Notes under the pieces: generated by a model
Told to the model about the DNA's origin: nothing
Databases searched by the model: none
Seen by the model: the letters and a program-made list of their open reading frames with translations, nothing else
Assembly (NCBI GenBank): GCA_000934455.1
Contig: KN886922.1
Location: 70,943-128,525, forward strand
From: Apostichopus parvimensis
Lineage: Eukaryota; Echinodermata; Holothuroidea; Aspidochirotida; Stichopodidae
DNA: 57,583 nt
Direction: 5' to 3'
Program-made: the position numbers and the translations under genes
Part shown: positions 25,901-35,862 of the stretch, in pieces
Position numbering within the stretch: the first letter of the stretch is position 1
Layout: the number at the start of each line of letters is the position of its first letter

Positions 25901-28900
25901 TTGCCGAACCGGTTTGTTTGTCTCCAAAACTTGAAAGGCCGGTCGTCCATTCAATTTTTTCATAGTTGAAGAGAGTAAATGAATGCAGGCCATCGGAGGC
26001 TAGGACAGCTTGGAAGGTATTGTTTATCGGCTGGAATCGTAATATCAGAAAGTTAATTTGATTGGTTTTTAAGCCTTTGTAATTCTTTAGATAATTACAG
26101 TAAACAAAGTGAAAACAATAGAGCTTTGTTTGAAAACAGGACAAAACTGCTGGTGGTTTCAATTTTTACCAAGAATTGGACTTTCTATTCAACACATCTA
26201 CACCAACAGCAATTCCAAATTTTCTCAAGGTTAAATTTGTTTCATATAATTAAGATAGAAATTAAACAATTTTTTGAGGTACAGGTTGTTTACAGCCAAT
26301 TTGTGATTTCAATGTATATTTATGAAGAATGGGCTTGCTAACCATATTACATGTGACCAGAATCCTGAATAGTCCATTAAATCTCAGCTGAAATATACCG
26401 TAAGTATCATCTAGCCAAACGTATGAATGTACAAACAATACGATATTCTATCTTTAGAATCTGAGGTTTATCAAGATTGATTTAGTATAAAATGTGGAAA
26501 AATAATCAGGAGTAGGCCAATGCAAAACTGTATAAAAATTACATAATTTGTTTTTGCAAAAAATGTGTCAAAGTTTGTACCAGTTCTAATGTTTCATTTT
26601 GAAGCAGGAATTGGTTTTCTTCTGCCTCAAGAATCAGCCTCTTAAGGAAAACACAGCAGAACCAAAGAAAAAGTTGTCTGCATTTCAAATTTCAATACAG
26701 AATGTTTGCAAAACTAAATGAAATGTTTATGAAAGGTCAGTCATAAAAACAAACAAAAAACAATTTTGGTTTTGCTATAAAAATTCAACCAAATATCCAA
26801 CATTCTTACATATCCATATTCCATCTAACAGGTAAGGACAAAACAATGTCATGCTGGGCAGAAGGTTTCAAACACAGTGCATCCCAATATAATATTAGGG
26901 TTTAATGAAATTAAGATATTCTCTGTTGCTCATCAGACACAGTTACAAGGCTTGACTGAATATCTCACCTGGAGTTGTTTCTGCCTATTGTTGTAAAATG
27001 CCACCATATCCCAGGTAGCGATGAACACCCAGCTACTGACGAAACGACCAAAATCGACAGAGAATGCCCGTTGGATGTTTTGATTGACGAGTTGAATGAT
27101 CTCAGGACTACGATCTTCTCTGAAGTAGATTTCGCCAGCAACGGTGTTGTCGACATCGGCCCAGAACGGGGCGATGAGACGCCTACCGTCGCTGAGCGGG
27201 AACGGATCTGGGGTGAACTGAGTCACTTCCGACAGAAAGGATAACACTCCATTTGTATTCAACTGAAAAAAAATAAAATATAAACTGAGATGAGATGGAT
27301 GAAAAGATTTATGGATTAAGATACTACTCGATCCGGGGAAAGTGTTTGCAGCTGTTTAATAGGTATGAAGAATTATGTTTATTAAAACCTTTATGTAGTG
27401 GTGACCAGAATAAGGTACATCAAGGGTTTTTTCTGGATAGCATTTTACGAACAACGATATCAATCTGTCCCCGCTCAAGATACCGAATGCACTCCGATCT
27501 ACCTACAAGCCTACAATCAGGGGTAACATTCTAGTATGTGATATACTGTATACCCCGGCCATTGATTCACCTATCTGGCCCATCACCCACTTTAGTACTT
27601 CATGATCTACCCATTCCAGTGTCCATTACAGTGGATTCTGTGATGTCATTCTAAACATTCAACATTTAAATATTCAACATGTAAAACATGGAGGTAGAAA
27701 CATGAATGAGTCAAGCTATTTCACCCAAAATCACATTTAGTCTCTTGGAACTTAGAAATTAAGACTCGATTAAATCAGCAGCCCTGGGTGTTGATAGCTA
27801 GGATCAGCCCAGGGACAACTTGAGTCACTCTATTTAAATTCAACATAACTGCATGGCATGTTCATGGGCGTATTACAAGAATTATTCTGGTGGAAGGAAC
27901 GAAGCCCTGACCTGAAAAAATTCCTACACATATCCCAGGCCCCCAAACTGAACCTGGTCCCCAAGTTGTTATCCAAACTGAACCTGGGCCCCAGGTTGTT
28001 ATCCAAACTGAACCTGAGCCCCAGGTTGTTAATAGCCAAACTGAACCAGCCTTTAACACATCAGGTTAATTTAAGACTACTAGAATAAAGATAGACATAA
28101 TGTTTTACATCAATGGTCTTTACTTTATGTGTTACTATATATATGCCTTAGTGTTATAATGCTGCAAATGTCTTGTGGTCTATGTTGTGTCCTACACCTG
28201 GTACACTCTGTATGAAAACACTGATAATAATGGGTTCATTTTATTCTTGTACTCAGCTAAGATGTACTGTACATATCTTGTTCTAACCACTTAATACAGA
28301 TCTGATAATGTTGTCTTCTTCATATAAAATGTACTACAAAGCAGAGAGCAGCTGCTACTCCAAGAAGCAGCTAACATCTCCCTCTGTTTAAAGCTGTTAT
28401 AAAGTATATAAGAAACAGCAGATGGGTATTATTGTTATCAAGAAGCCATAGGTACATATTCAACCAAATTTTACTTTAAAGCATATTTAGCATGCAACAC
28501 AAACTGAAATTTATGGTCTGATATAATGTGCATAAATCTTATCAAGAAGCCATAGGTACATATTCAACCAAATTTTACTTTAAAGCATATTTAGCATGCA
28601 ACACAAACTGAAATTTATTGTCTGATATAATGTNNNNNNNNNNNNNNNNNNNNNNNNNNNNNNNNNNNNNNNNNNNNNNNNNNNNNNNNNNNNNNNNNNN
28701 NNNNNNNNNNNNNNNNNNNNNNNNNNNNNNNNNNNNNNNNNNNNNNNNNNNNNNNNNNNNNNNNNNNNNNNNNNNNNNNNNNNNNNNNNNNNNNNNNNNN
28801 NNNNNNNNNNNNNNNNNNNNNNNNNNNNNNNNNNNNNNNNNNNNNNNNNNNNNNNNNNNNNNNNNNNNNNNNNNNNNNNNNNNNNNNNNNNNNNNNNNNN

Positions 28901-31900
28901 NNNNNNNNNNNNNNNNNNNNNNNNNNNNNNNNNNNNNNNNNNNNNNNNNNNNNNNNNNACTAAAACAATGATCAGATAATGGATTATAATCTCATTATCT
29001 CAACCCAACATAATCAATACAATCGCCCTGGAAACAACTATTTCTGGGTTGATTTTGGTGGGATTCGTAAACTAACACCTTTTTTTCGCGATGTGGGAGG
29101 GAGATTGTTTAATCACACCATCTGTACTAAATAATCATCAATATTTTAGGCTTATGGAGCAATGACAGTACAGGCTGGCACAGCCTTCATGCAGTATACA
29201 GTATCTGTCAGGTCACCACCTTCTAGGAAAGGTTGCAAAACGACCAAACTGTTGACGGGTTTGAGCTGAATACGTCAGCAAATATTGATAATAATCATTG
29301 AAGACCTGCAATTCCGTTGGTAAATTTACCACAATGATAGACAGGTCTGCTGCAATGTTTTTTGGGGTAAATTGACTATAATTTCACGATATTCCAGTAA
29401 GATGGAAAACTATGGAAAACAGAGCATCTAAAAGAAGTGAATTAAACCTGTTGAAACTTCTCACAAAATAAGTTATCAACTCATCGTAACTGTGTCAATT
29501 TTAAGGAAATTTTAAAGCCAGTCGGTTATCATTACCTTGCAAAACTTGCACCAGCTGTAAGACATATTGTTGCAATGCAACAAGAATAATAACAATACTA
29601 ACACAGTACTATCATGGCACGATATGCAAACCATATATACACAAAGAATTACTATGTTATGCATACGTTCTGTACACATATCCCAATATAGCATCAGAAC
29701 AGCAAAACAGGGAGTCACTTTGTTTTCATGGTAAATCCTTCACATCAACAAGATTCCTTGACAAATAACAAACAAACACACAAGCACAATAAATATGTGC
29801 ATAGATTCCATATGAACTAGCTCTCACACAGTCAGGAAAGTTGAATATATGTATGCACGCCAGTAGGAGCATGCCACCAATACGTTCTTCATTCTACTGT
29901 ATCCCTGAGTTCTTTGATTAAACATTAACATCTATACATCCATTAAATATCACAAGCAAGTATAATATATATACTCACAAAAAGTGTTCGGTGGTTTCTA
30001 TCAAAGAAAGGAAACTCAAAATCCAAAGGTACTTCCACAAACCAGTCATCTTCTTTCCGCATGGTCTCGTCTCCATTCTCAGGTCCATAGGGTAAGAGAA
30101 GATCTGTATTAAGATGAAGTAGTTATCTTAATTTGCAACAATTCACCATTTTTTCAATGAATATTCATTCCATGCCATAAACTTATGTACATGCTGAGGA
30201 GCTGAACTGTTGCTTTTATCTCATCACTCCCATTGGGAGGATGAGAGATTGTACTTCCTTTTGTCAGTTGCACCATATATAGCTTTGTCAATTGCCATAG
30301 CAACAGTTGCCATGTAATAACATTTGGTTAATTTTCCTGAGTAGCTATTCATGGTAGGACACTTCAGGGTCCATGACTGAGGGAGGGGTCAAAACGTGTC
30401 CGTCTTTGTCTATGGGTGGTTGTGTCTGTCCGTCCAATTTTTGCATCAAAAACTCTGAAATGGCTGGGCTGATTTTCTTCAAACTCGGTGGAAAGGTACC
30501 TCAGGGTGAACACTTGCGTCTGGCAGGCCCCATTTAAAAGGTCAAATTTAGTGAAAATCTATTTTTTTGCTATAACCCCATGGAAAAACATTGAATTGAC
30601 ATGGAACCTTAACAGATTATAATAATGTCAAATGCTATCAAAATATGTAGTTGCCATGGTAACTGAGGTCAAAGGTCACATGATCTAAGGTCAAATATAT
30701 ATATAACTCTGTGGATCACCCTCATCTTCTTTTTTTTCTTTTCAAACTGATTCTTGAAAGCTCTGCTTAGACCCACGTACACTTTGGGTGATAAAATGAA
30801 AACTGGGCGGGTTGTCTGGTCAATGTGAAATCTGAGATGCTGAAAAGGTTTATACCAAGTCATATGTAGAACAAGAACGCAATGGTTTCGAGGAGACAGG
30901 AAGGTGAAAAAGAAGACTGATCAGTTTCATGTTTGCTTGAGTCTGTAATTATTTTTTACTATCGTTTATATATATATATATGTATGTTTATAAAAATTCT
31001 CAGAACTGAATGGTATATCAATTTCATGTGTCATAAATGGTACACTTAATATCATCCAAACTAATACTGTATCAGTTTGATCTCTGACTGATCATGGCTG
31101 AATGAAACTCCTGTGAAGTGGACATACACATCATACTGCATTGTTATATAAATACAGTACACTGACATGGAGTGATTTTACTTGAAGCAAATCTAAAAGA
31201 GCTCCTGAAGGTCTTGTCCAGTGGCAAATATCAACCAATTAGAATTATTGTAAAAAAAAATTGAAAGATAACTTTTTCTATCTCTCCAAATCTGTTTCAA
31301 GGAAATCCCTAGTTACTGTTAATTGGGAGGAACAATGCTGTTGAACACCCCCACTCTTAAAGGGGTTATCATACAGTAAGCATAGTTCATTGTGTGAATT
31401 GAATAGGGATGTCTCTTTAAATGGATAAAATGAGTCTTTCTGTTAACCTCAAGTCTGGTCATAAACGGTCTTATATTGGAAAGATAACTCTTTAACAATT
31501 CTTTCCTTTTTTTTAAGCTAAGAATGTCTTCATAGTGAAAAGGTTGAAGATGGGCCTCTGTGATGGCGCAATAGGAAGTTGATGTTTGTTTGATAGCTCA
31601 ATGTTGCTCAGGAAAGAGTAAATGGAATTGATATGAATTGTTTGTTACTGTTGAAATAAAGCTTGTAGGCCCCTAATGATTGCTGAGTGCAAAAAAAGAA
31701 GCTTAAAGGGAATGTCTGTTTAGGGTAACTGTGTAATGAATTTAAATTCTTTGAAGTATTAATATATTTGGTGAAAACTGTTTGACAAGGTCGTGATCAA
31801 ACACAAAGTACTACTAAGTTTGATATTGACTTTGTTCAATTTCAAGTTTCAATTTAACATTGGCTTTCACAATGGTCAGCTTCAAATTCAATTCACCTTC

Positions 31901-34357
31901 ATGAAATATTTAGTTTACGACAAGTTCTTAGTAAAAAAAATAGGTCAAACTTGAATGGTGGCCTAACATATTAGCGTAGGACTTGGTAGGAGTAGGCCTA
32001 CTTTTCCATGTCACTGGCTTCTGGCTCGTCTCTGCATAACTTGACTGATCGGTCTTGCCAGGGTCGATCCCAGTGCTATGCTAAATTGGGTTATATACTA
32101 CTAGTACTAGGCCTACATCGTTAAACTTAAGTTAAAGACAGTTAAAGACAAAACATATGCCTAAAGTTAGTCTAACGTTACGCCTAGCCAACGTTAGAGT
32201 TTGCTAGTGAAAAATAGTATACCGTTGGATGTACGTGTGGGTCTAATTGAAGTTATTTTTGGAATCGATTAAAATGTCCTCGTTTTGTGATACCAGATTA
32301 CGTTCAAGTTCAACACAGTTGAAACAATTCGGCGGTGATACGGAACCATACATCAGCGGCCGTCATCAATCAAGCCTCGAGGAATTGAACGCCATTGGAC
32401 ATTTATTCTTACATGAACGGTGGTTCAAAGATTAGAAACACCGTTACATGGAATTTCTGTGACGGTATACTTCTAATATACACATTCGTCTACATAACGT
32501 AGAAGTGCCAGAATTGTAAGTTGTTAGATATTCTACATCCGAAGACGGGATATCTTTGGTTGTAGTATAGCGTCCAGTACTCGACTACAATTTATTGTAC
32601 ACGTAAGTATGGCAAGCCGTTTTAGTTTTTATTCTGTATTTGATGATATCATCAAATATTTGATGATATCACCAATTCAATTGCTGATATCACCAATTAT
32701 TTGCTGATAACAGCAAATAATTGGTGATACCAACAAATATTTGATGATATCACCAATTGCTTGATGATATCTCACATCAATTGATGATATCAGCAATTGA
32801 ATTGGTGATATCAGCAAATGAATTGCTGATATCATCAAATGATTTGCTGATATCAACAAATCATTTGCTGATATGTACATATCACTAATTCAATTGCTCA
32901 TATCATCAATTGATTTGCTGATATCATCATATAATTGGTGATGTCATCAAATACAATAATAATAAAAAAATAAAACGGCTTGCCATACGTACGTTTTGCT
33001 CATGGGTATATACTCGTATTCAAGCATCGTGTTAACTCCTATCGTTACTCATGCGTACGGGTACTCGGGACCTTGGTCCTCGCCAGATGCTGATCTCTTA
33101 AATATGTAATTGTATCATAGTCTATGAGATATATCCATTTATGTTATCAACTAATTTGATCAATGTTTGATGTGACAAATTGGAAGCCTTGCTGAAATAT
33201 ATCAAGTTACCCGAGGACCAATGTATTTCCTTTTGTTCCGAGGAATATTTTTGGTGCAGAAATGTGAGTTGTCACTCCCCAACAAACCCGTCAAACTTTC
33301 CCATACAATAATGAAGTATACCAATATGAGATGTCATGTCATTACAAAAGGAATTGTTGCTTATTAAATATAAAACGATATATACGCAAGACAATATAAT
33401 CGTCCCTCCCGACATTTCCGCAACCCGTGACACATTCCTAAGGCGGCTACCGGCACACCATACCTTTGAGTACCATCCCCTCGCCATGCCCTTTAAACTT
33501 TCCTTTGGCAACTATACAAAAATATCCACATTGCTTACGGTTCCGGTGTGCGAGCATCTGACGTATATACTGAAGTATACAGACTGACTTATTGGAGGTA
33601 TTCATTTAATCGGAAATGGCTTGAAGACGCTAATGTTGTGTTTGTATAATGTTATTATTGTATAATATATATATAATTGTTATTATTGTATGATAATGTA
33701 TAAGTAATATATATAATAATATATTTTTGTACAATTTGCACACTCAAAGAATCAAGCGGATTTACGATAATAAGGCCTAAACAGGATGTAAGAGTATATT
33801 ATGAAGATATAAAACCCTCCAAATTATACTTGAAAGAAAGGTCCGATTTAAACCCACATCAAATATGTTGATGATCGTGTACAAAGTAGACGATTTGTTG
33901 AATTGATCCAATCAAAATGTATTAACATAACTTGTTCTAATAACGATGACCTAGGATTTTGATCTGGTGACCAAATGCTTTATTATCACGTTTTGCTTCT
34001 TTGTTGCTTTTCATTTTTATTTAGTTTCAGTGAAGGAGTTTCCGAGTAGGCTGGGACCTGGACTCCTCAGTTGTGGTTCAACTTGAAATCGAAGGACTTT
34101 AATATTCCGATAGGCCTATGTCCAGTCCAAATGGTTCTAAGTCAGAAAAAACCAGATTGAAAATTAAAAGTAATTCACAAAAGAGCGAAACATTCTTAAA
34201 AAGATTAACCTCAGCTGCTGAGAACATTTCTAAGAGGCCCATAGCATATATTACAACGTATTATAAACAAGTATGTGACATACATACCTTCCTGTGCAGA
34301 TGAAACGTCCAATGATGAAAATACGAAGATAACGACACCAAATAAATGTAATTTCAT
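12108..34357 (-). CDS. mesh: Mesh/SUSD2-family transmembrane protein (NIDO-IPT-AMOP-vWD-Sushi-TM), 18 exons, 1327 aa
   Basis: Exons in transcript order: 34357-34288, 30103-29979, 27262-26969, 26030-25875, 25267-25096, 24745-24488, 23249-22925, 22436-22110, 21032-20755, 20047-19901, 19093-18929, 18129-17857, 16669-16409, 15914-15744, 15198-15015, 13951-13274, 12749-12679 and 12136-12108. All junction phases agree and total 3984 nt. The domain order is that of insect Mesh, a smooth septate junction protein that works with Snakeskin and Tsp2A in gut epithelium. Vertebrate SUSD2 shares AMOP-vWD-Sushi-TM but lacks NIDO. The product should therefore be a single-pass type I surface protein of epithelia; its role here is inferred from the family. 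Intron 1 is about 4.2 kb and intron 2 contains the sequencing gap. Exon 13 has a weak GTTGGT donor. Other annotations might call it sushi domain-containing protein 2 or mucin-4-like. Confidence 0.93.
12616..12644 (+). repeat. G-quadruplex-prone tract in mesh-like intron 17
   Basis: Four runs of four to five G separated by single T bases lie about 40 bases inside the intron after exon 17. They could form a quadruplex on the plus strand, while the transcript itself carries the C-rich complement. Confidence 0.7.
15015..15198 (-). CDS. mesh: Mesh-like exon 15: transmembrane helix
   Basis: The exon encodes about residues 1008-1068. A hydrophobic stretch of 25-28 residues ([17 protein letters not shown], then [11 protein letters not shown]) is followed by the basic stop-transfer SRRKKIRE, so the membrane orientation is N-out. 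Juxtamembrane cysteines (CC and C) are possible palmitoylation sites (inference). Confidence 0.92.
15507..15674. repeat. 84-bp tandem duplication in mesh-like intron 14
   Basis: Two diverged copies begin CGACTCTTCAAATCT at 15507 and 15591. Both contain TTGACCGGCCCATT and a CCACTGGG-like word. They do not overlap an exon. Confidence 0.8.
15744..15914 (-). CDS. mesh: Mesh-like exon 14: Sushi/CCP domain
   Basis: A single symmetric phase-1 exon of 171 nt encodes one complement-control-protein module (about residues 951-1007) with the four expected cysteines, PPENGY after the first, a hydrophobic-aromatic core (YSVTFSC) and the W-S-G near the last Cys. Confidence 0.93.
16409..16669 (-). CDS. mesh: Mesh-like exon 13: post-vWD segment
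   Basis: The exon encodes about residues 864-950 starting [19 protein letters not shown], the conserved segment that follows vWD in SUSD2 and Mesh. It contains an isolated Cys pair (ICGESELC). It ends at a GTTGGT donor, which is weak, but the phase fits the Sushi exon. Confidence 0.85.
16757..16890. repeat. AT-only TAATAAT/AATTAAT tract
   Basis: About 130 bases of almost pure A and T with TAA-type and AATTA-type words, partly self-complementary, lie just upstream (transcript sense) of exon 13. Confidence 0.85.
17609..17984 (-). repeat. 188-bp tandem duplication copying the 3' half of a vWD exon
   Basis: Two copies of 188 bp lie head to tail, about 17609-17796 and 17797-17984. Each includes a poly-C tract, intron sequence, the GTGAGTA donor and 128 bp of exon 12. 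Over the exonic part I count five differences in 128 positions. The distal copy (17669-17796) has a donor but no pyrimidine-tract acceptor, so it is probably a dead exon fragment inside intron 12. Confidence 0.9.
17857..20047 (-). CDS. mesh: Mesh-like exons 10-12: von Willebrand factor D domain
   Basis: Exons 20047-19901, 19093-18929 and 18129-17857 encode about residues 669-863, every boundary in phase 1. The domain opens with [20 protein letters not shown] and continues with [19 protein letters not shown] and [19 protein letters not shown]. It lacks the CGLCG cysteines of mucin vWD domains, as Mesh and SUSD2 do. The usual GDPH is GEPH here (codons at 20025-20036). Directly downstream, 17669-17796 is a partial copy of exon 12. 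Confidence 0.92.
19334..19603. repeat. 135-bp tandem duplication in mesh-like intron 10
   Basis: Two copies begin GTATTTAGGTCTC at 19334 and 19469, with the start of a third at 19604. They share TAATGTCATAAAATTG and AACTCTTTTAGAGTTACACTG, the latter containing a small palindrome. They are about 90 percent alike by eye. Confidence 0.9.
20755..22436 (-). CDS. mesh: Mesh-like exons 8-9: AMOP domain
   Basis: Exons 22436-22110 and 21032-20755 encode about residues 468-668. The Cys-rich AMOP signature is clear: [39 protein letters not shown], then [29 protein letters not shown] and [16 protein letters not shown] is an extracellular adhesion-associated domain shared with MUC4, SUSD2 and ISM1. Confidence 0.92.
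22925..23249 (-). CDS. mesh: Mesh-like exon 7: linker between IPT and AMOP
   Basis: This 325-nt exon (about residues 359-467) is rich in Val, Glu and Asp, with no Cys and no motif that I can name. It contains [10 protein letters not shown] and [11 protein letters not shown]. It lies where Mesh and SUSD2 proteins carry a beta-rich spacer. Antisense open frames over it are shadows. Confidence 0.85.
24488..24745 (-). CDS. mesh: Mesh-like exon 6: IPT/TIG (Ig-like E-set) domain
   Basis: This 258-nt exon is symmetric (phase 1 at both ends) and encodes about residues 273-359. It has the IPT pattern: [21 protein letters not shown], a central Cys, then VQCPTPAF and a closing [19 protein letters not shown]. 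Insect Mesh has an Ig-like E-set fold at this point between NIDO and AMOP. Confidence 0.85.
25096..30103 (-). CDS. mesh: Mesh-like exons 2-5: NIDO domain
   Basis: Exons 30103-29979, 27262-26969, 26030-25875 and 25267-25096 encode residues 24-272. Hallmarks of NIDO domains (nidogen, alpha-tectorin, Mesh) are present in order: LLLPYGP near the start, [16 protein letters not shown] at about 94-103, [25 protein letters not shown] and VGFNAGDG. Exon 5 ends at a GTGATT donor; reading past it meets TAG after two codons, so the donor is needed. Confidence 0.9.
27941..28047. repeat. Minisatellite of about 31 bp in mesh-like intron 2
   Basis: Three to four units of the pattern CCCCAGGTTGTTATCCAAAC then TGAACCTGGG stand in tandem. 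Overlapping open frames on both strands encode short repeats only because of this array. Confidence 0.85.
28435..28633. repeat. 104-bp tandem duplication abutting the gap
   Basis: TTATCAAGAAGCCATAGG begins at 28435 and again at 28539, and the two copies are nearly identical up to the run of Ns. Either a tandem array was collapsed here or the assembler duplicated the gap edge. Confidence 0.9.
28634..28958. other. Assembly gap (325 N)
   Basis: Unknown bases lie within intron 2 of the mesh-like gene. The flanking exons (29979 and 27262) join in phase, so no coding exon has to be hidden here. Confidence 0.99.
30104..34287. other. Mesh-like intron 1
   Basis: This 4.2-kb intron holds a (TA)n tract near 30970, the foldback element (32601-32994), AT-rich repeats near 33652-33730, and a GTCTGTCCGTCC-containing stretch (30390-30440) of the kind often found in dispersed repeats. 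A plus-strand 53-codon frame (32274-32435) is discussed under findings. Nothing else was recognised. Confidence 0.5.
32601..32994. mobile_element. Foldback/MITE element filled with phased GATATC palindromes
   Basis: The ends form 24-bp inverted repeats (23 of 24 match) with core TATGGCAAGCCGTTTTA. Between them, GATATC or one-base variants sit at 32645, 32665, 32686, 32706, 32726, 32746, 32766, 32786, 32807, 32828, 32849, 32870, 32899, 32920 and 32940. AATT-type half-palindromes such as CAATTCAATTG lie between many of them. There is no coding capacity and no clear target-site duplication. The family is not known to me. Confidence 0.8.
34288..34357 (-). CDS. mesh: Mesh-like exon 1: start codon and signal peptide
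   Basis: The exon encodes 23 residues beginning [15 protein letters not shown] and ending near SSAQE, then a GTATGT donor (phase 1). A short basic N-terminus, a hydrophobic core and small residues before a likely cut after Ala21 make a classic secretory signal. It joins the next exon in frame. No other ATG-bearing exon with a compatible donor was seen, so this start is preferred. An AGATAATC word, a possible GATA-factor site, lies about 135 bases upstream, which is suggestive at most. Confidence 0.85.
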
Positions 34358-35236
34358 GTCTCTTTGTCTCATTTATTTGTTAATTAATATTGTGGTAAAT
34401 CCAGACAACCTATAATTGGCAATCATATGCCTATAATGCACGTATTTACACGATGGTCCGATACACGAAAAATAAACCTCCGAGAACGACAAGCATAGAT
34501 TATCTCTTTCAAAAAGTATAATAATAATAATAAAGTTACTTGAGAAGTTTTATCCACAAGAGTTTTATTATTTATAACTGGAGAAGATTTAGGTTACTCA
34601 ATGAACAGCATGCAAAGAACTATTTCAATCGAAGGCAACCCACCACTTCTAATGATGTGTTAACCTTTATTCTTTACACTGCCCTTTTTAATTCTACCTA
34701 TTATACAACTCGGTCTGTCAATATCACCGAATCAGAAATACCCTCAACACTGCACGAGCAATACAATGGACTCTATAATCGATCTTCGCATTGAAATGTG
34801 AATGCTAATACTAACTAACGGTATCTGCTAATCTAACCCCACCTCAAAATCATCGTACGCAGACGACAACAATAGTCCTGTACGCACCAATGAACAACCA
34901 GAAAACAATGTGACGTCACGTGCAATGTTTTGTCGATCGTCCATTGACCGAGGGATAAATGACGCTTCAGGTGAGATTAAACAAATACGCTCTCGACAGA
35001 ACAATGTATCGCCGGGATTTCATTCTTTGTTAACTTGCCAGGTATGATCCAAAAAGATAGACCCTACTTTACAAATGAATAAAAAATAAAAAAAAGAAGA
35101 AGATAACATTAATATATAAATAATGAAGGGTGTGGAAGGAAAGTAACCAATGGCATATATGACTAAGAACGAACAGAAAAGACAAATAAATGATTCAAGC
35201 ATTTATAATCACGAAACAAAAGAGTGCATTATAGAG

Positions 35237-35320
35237 CAGGGGTTCTCCATAGACGGCCCGTGGGCCAAATCCGAAACCGCGAAAGATTTCAAGTCGGCCC
35301 GAGAACCTACATGAGAACTT
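35237..35320 (+). mobile_element. hAT-like transposon terminus (fragment)
   Basis: CAGGGGTTCTCCATAGACGG, then CCCGTGGGCCAAATCC, resembles the end of hAT elements, which often start CAGGGGTTCTC and carry a GGCCCGYGGGCC near-palindrome. I see no matching opposite end nearby, so it is a truncated copy. Confidence 0.55.
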
Positions 35321-35784
35321 GCACTATACCGGGCATGTGGGCCATTCAGACCTAAGGCTTAAGCACCCTACTAGCCTACCCTTCTCAACATTGCCCAATA
35401 TATAGATAAAGTAAGAATTTCGTTCTTTCCAGAATTGTACTTGTTACAATCTCCTTATATTTCACGTAGAAAGTTCATCAACTTAAAGATTCAGATATCT
35501 GGATTAGAAACGTTGCTATCTCATTGACTTACAGGCCTATCATTGTAGACTTTGAAATTGTTTCCGAGATAAAATACTTCTAATTTTGATTATTTCTCTA
35601 AAAGTATGTTAGAGCAAAACTCTTCATTGTTTTAATATTGTTCATTGCCATGTAGTTTGTTATCATAGTACACGTACGATGTATTCAATTAAAAGATATA
35701 ACAACTTGATAAAAACGTTCACTTAATTATTGATAGCTGAAGTGGTTCCTTTTTTCCAATGTCTTGTATCTGTGAATGTAGTAT

Positions 35785-35862
35785 ATATGTTTGTATTTAT
35801 ATGTGCATGTATGTGTGTGTATGCGTGTGTGTATGTATGTGTGTGTGTTTGTATGTATTTGG
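35785..35862. repeat. (TG)n/(TATG)n microsatellite
   Basis: About 75 bases of alternating TG and TATG units form a purine-pyrimidine alternating, potentially Z-forming tract between genes. Confidence 0.85.

Noticed and set aside
25608-26162. Minus-strand ORF of 184 codons taken as one exon
   Set aside because: Only 26030-25875 is the NIDO exon. The flanks are intron translations with low-complexity Ile/Phe stretches.
34118-34303. Plus-strand ORF of 61 codons ending at a GTATGT donor-like site
   Set aside because: It overlaps the mesh-like signal-peptide exon in antisense, is Lys/Ser-rich and has no partner exon that I can identify.
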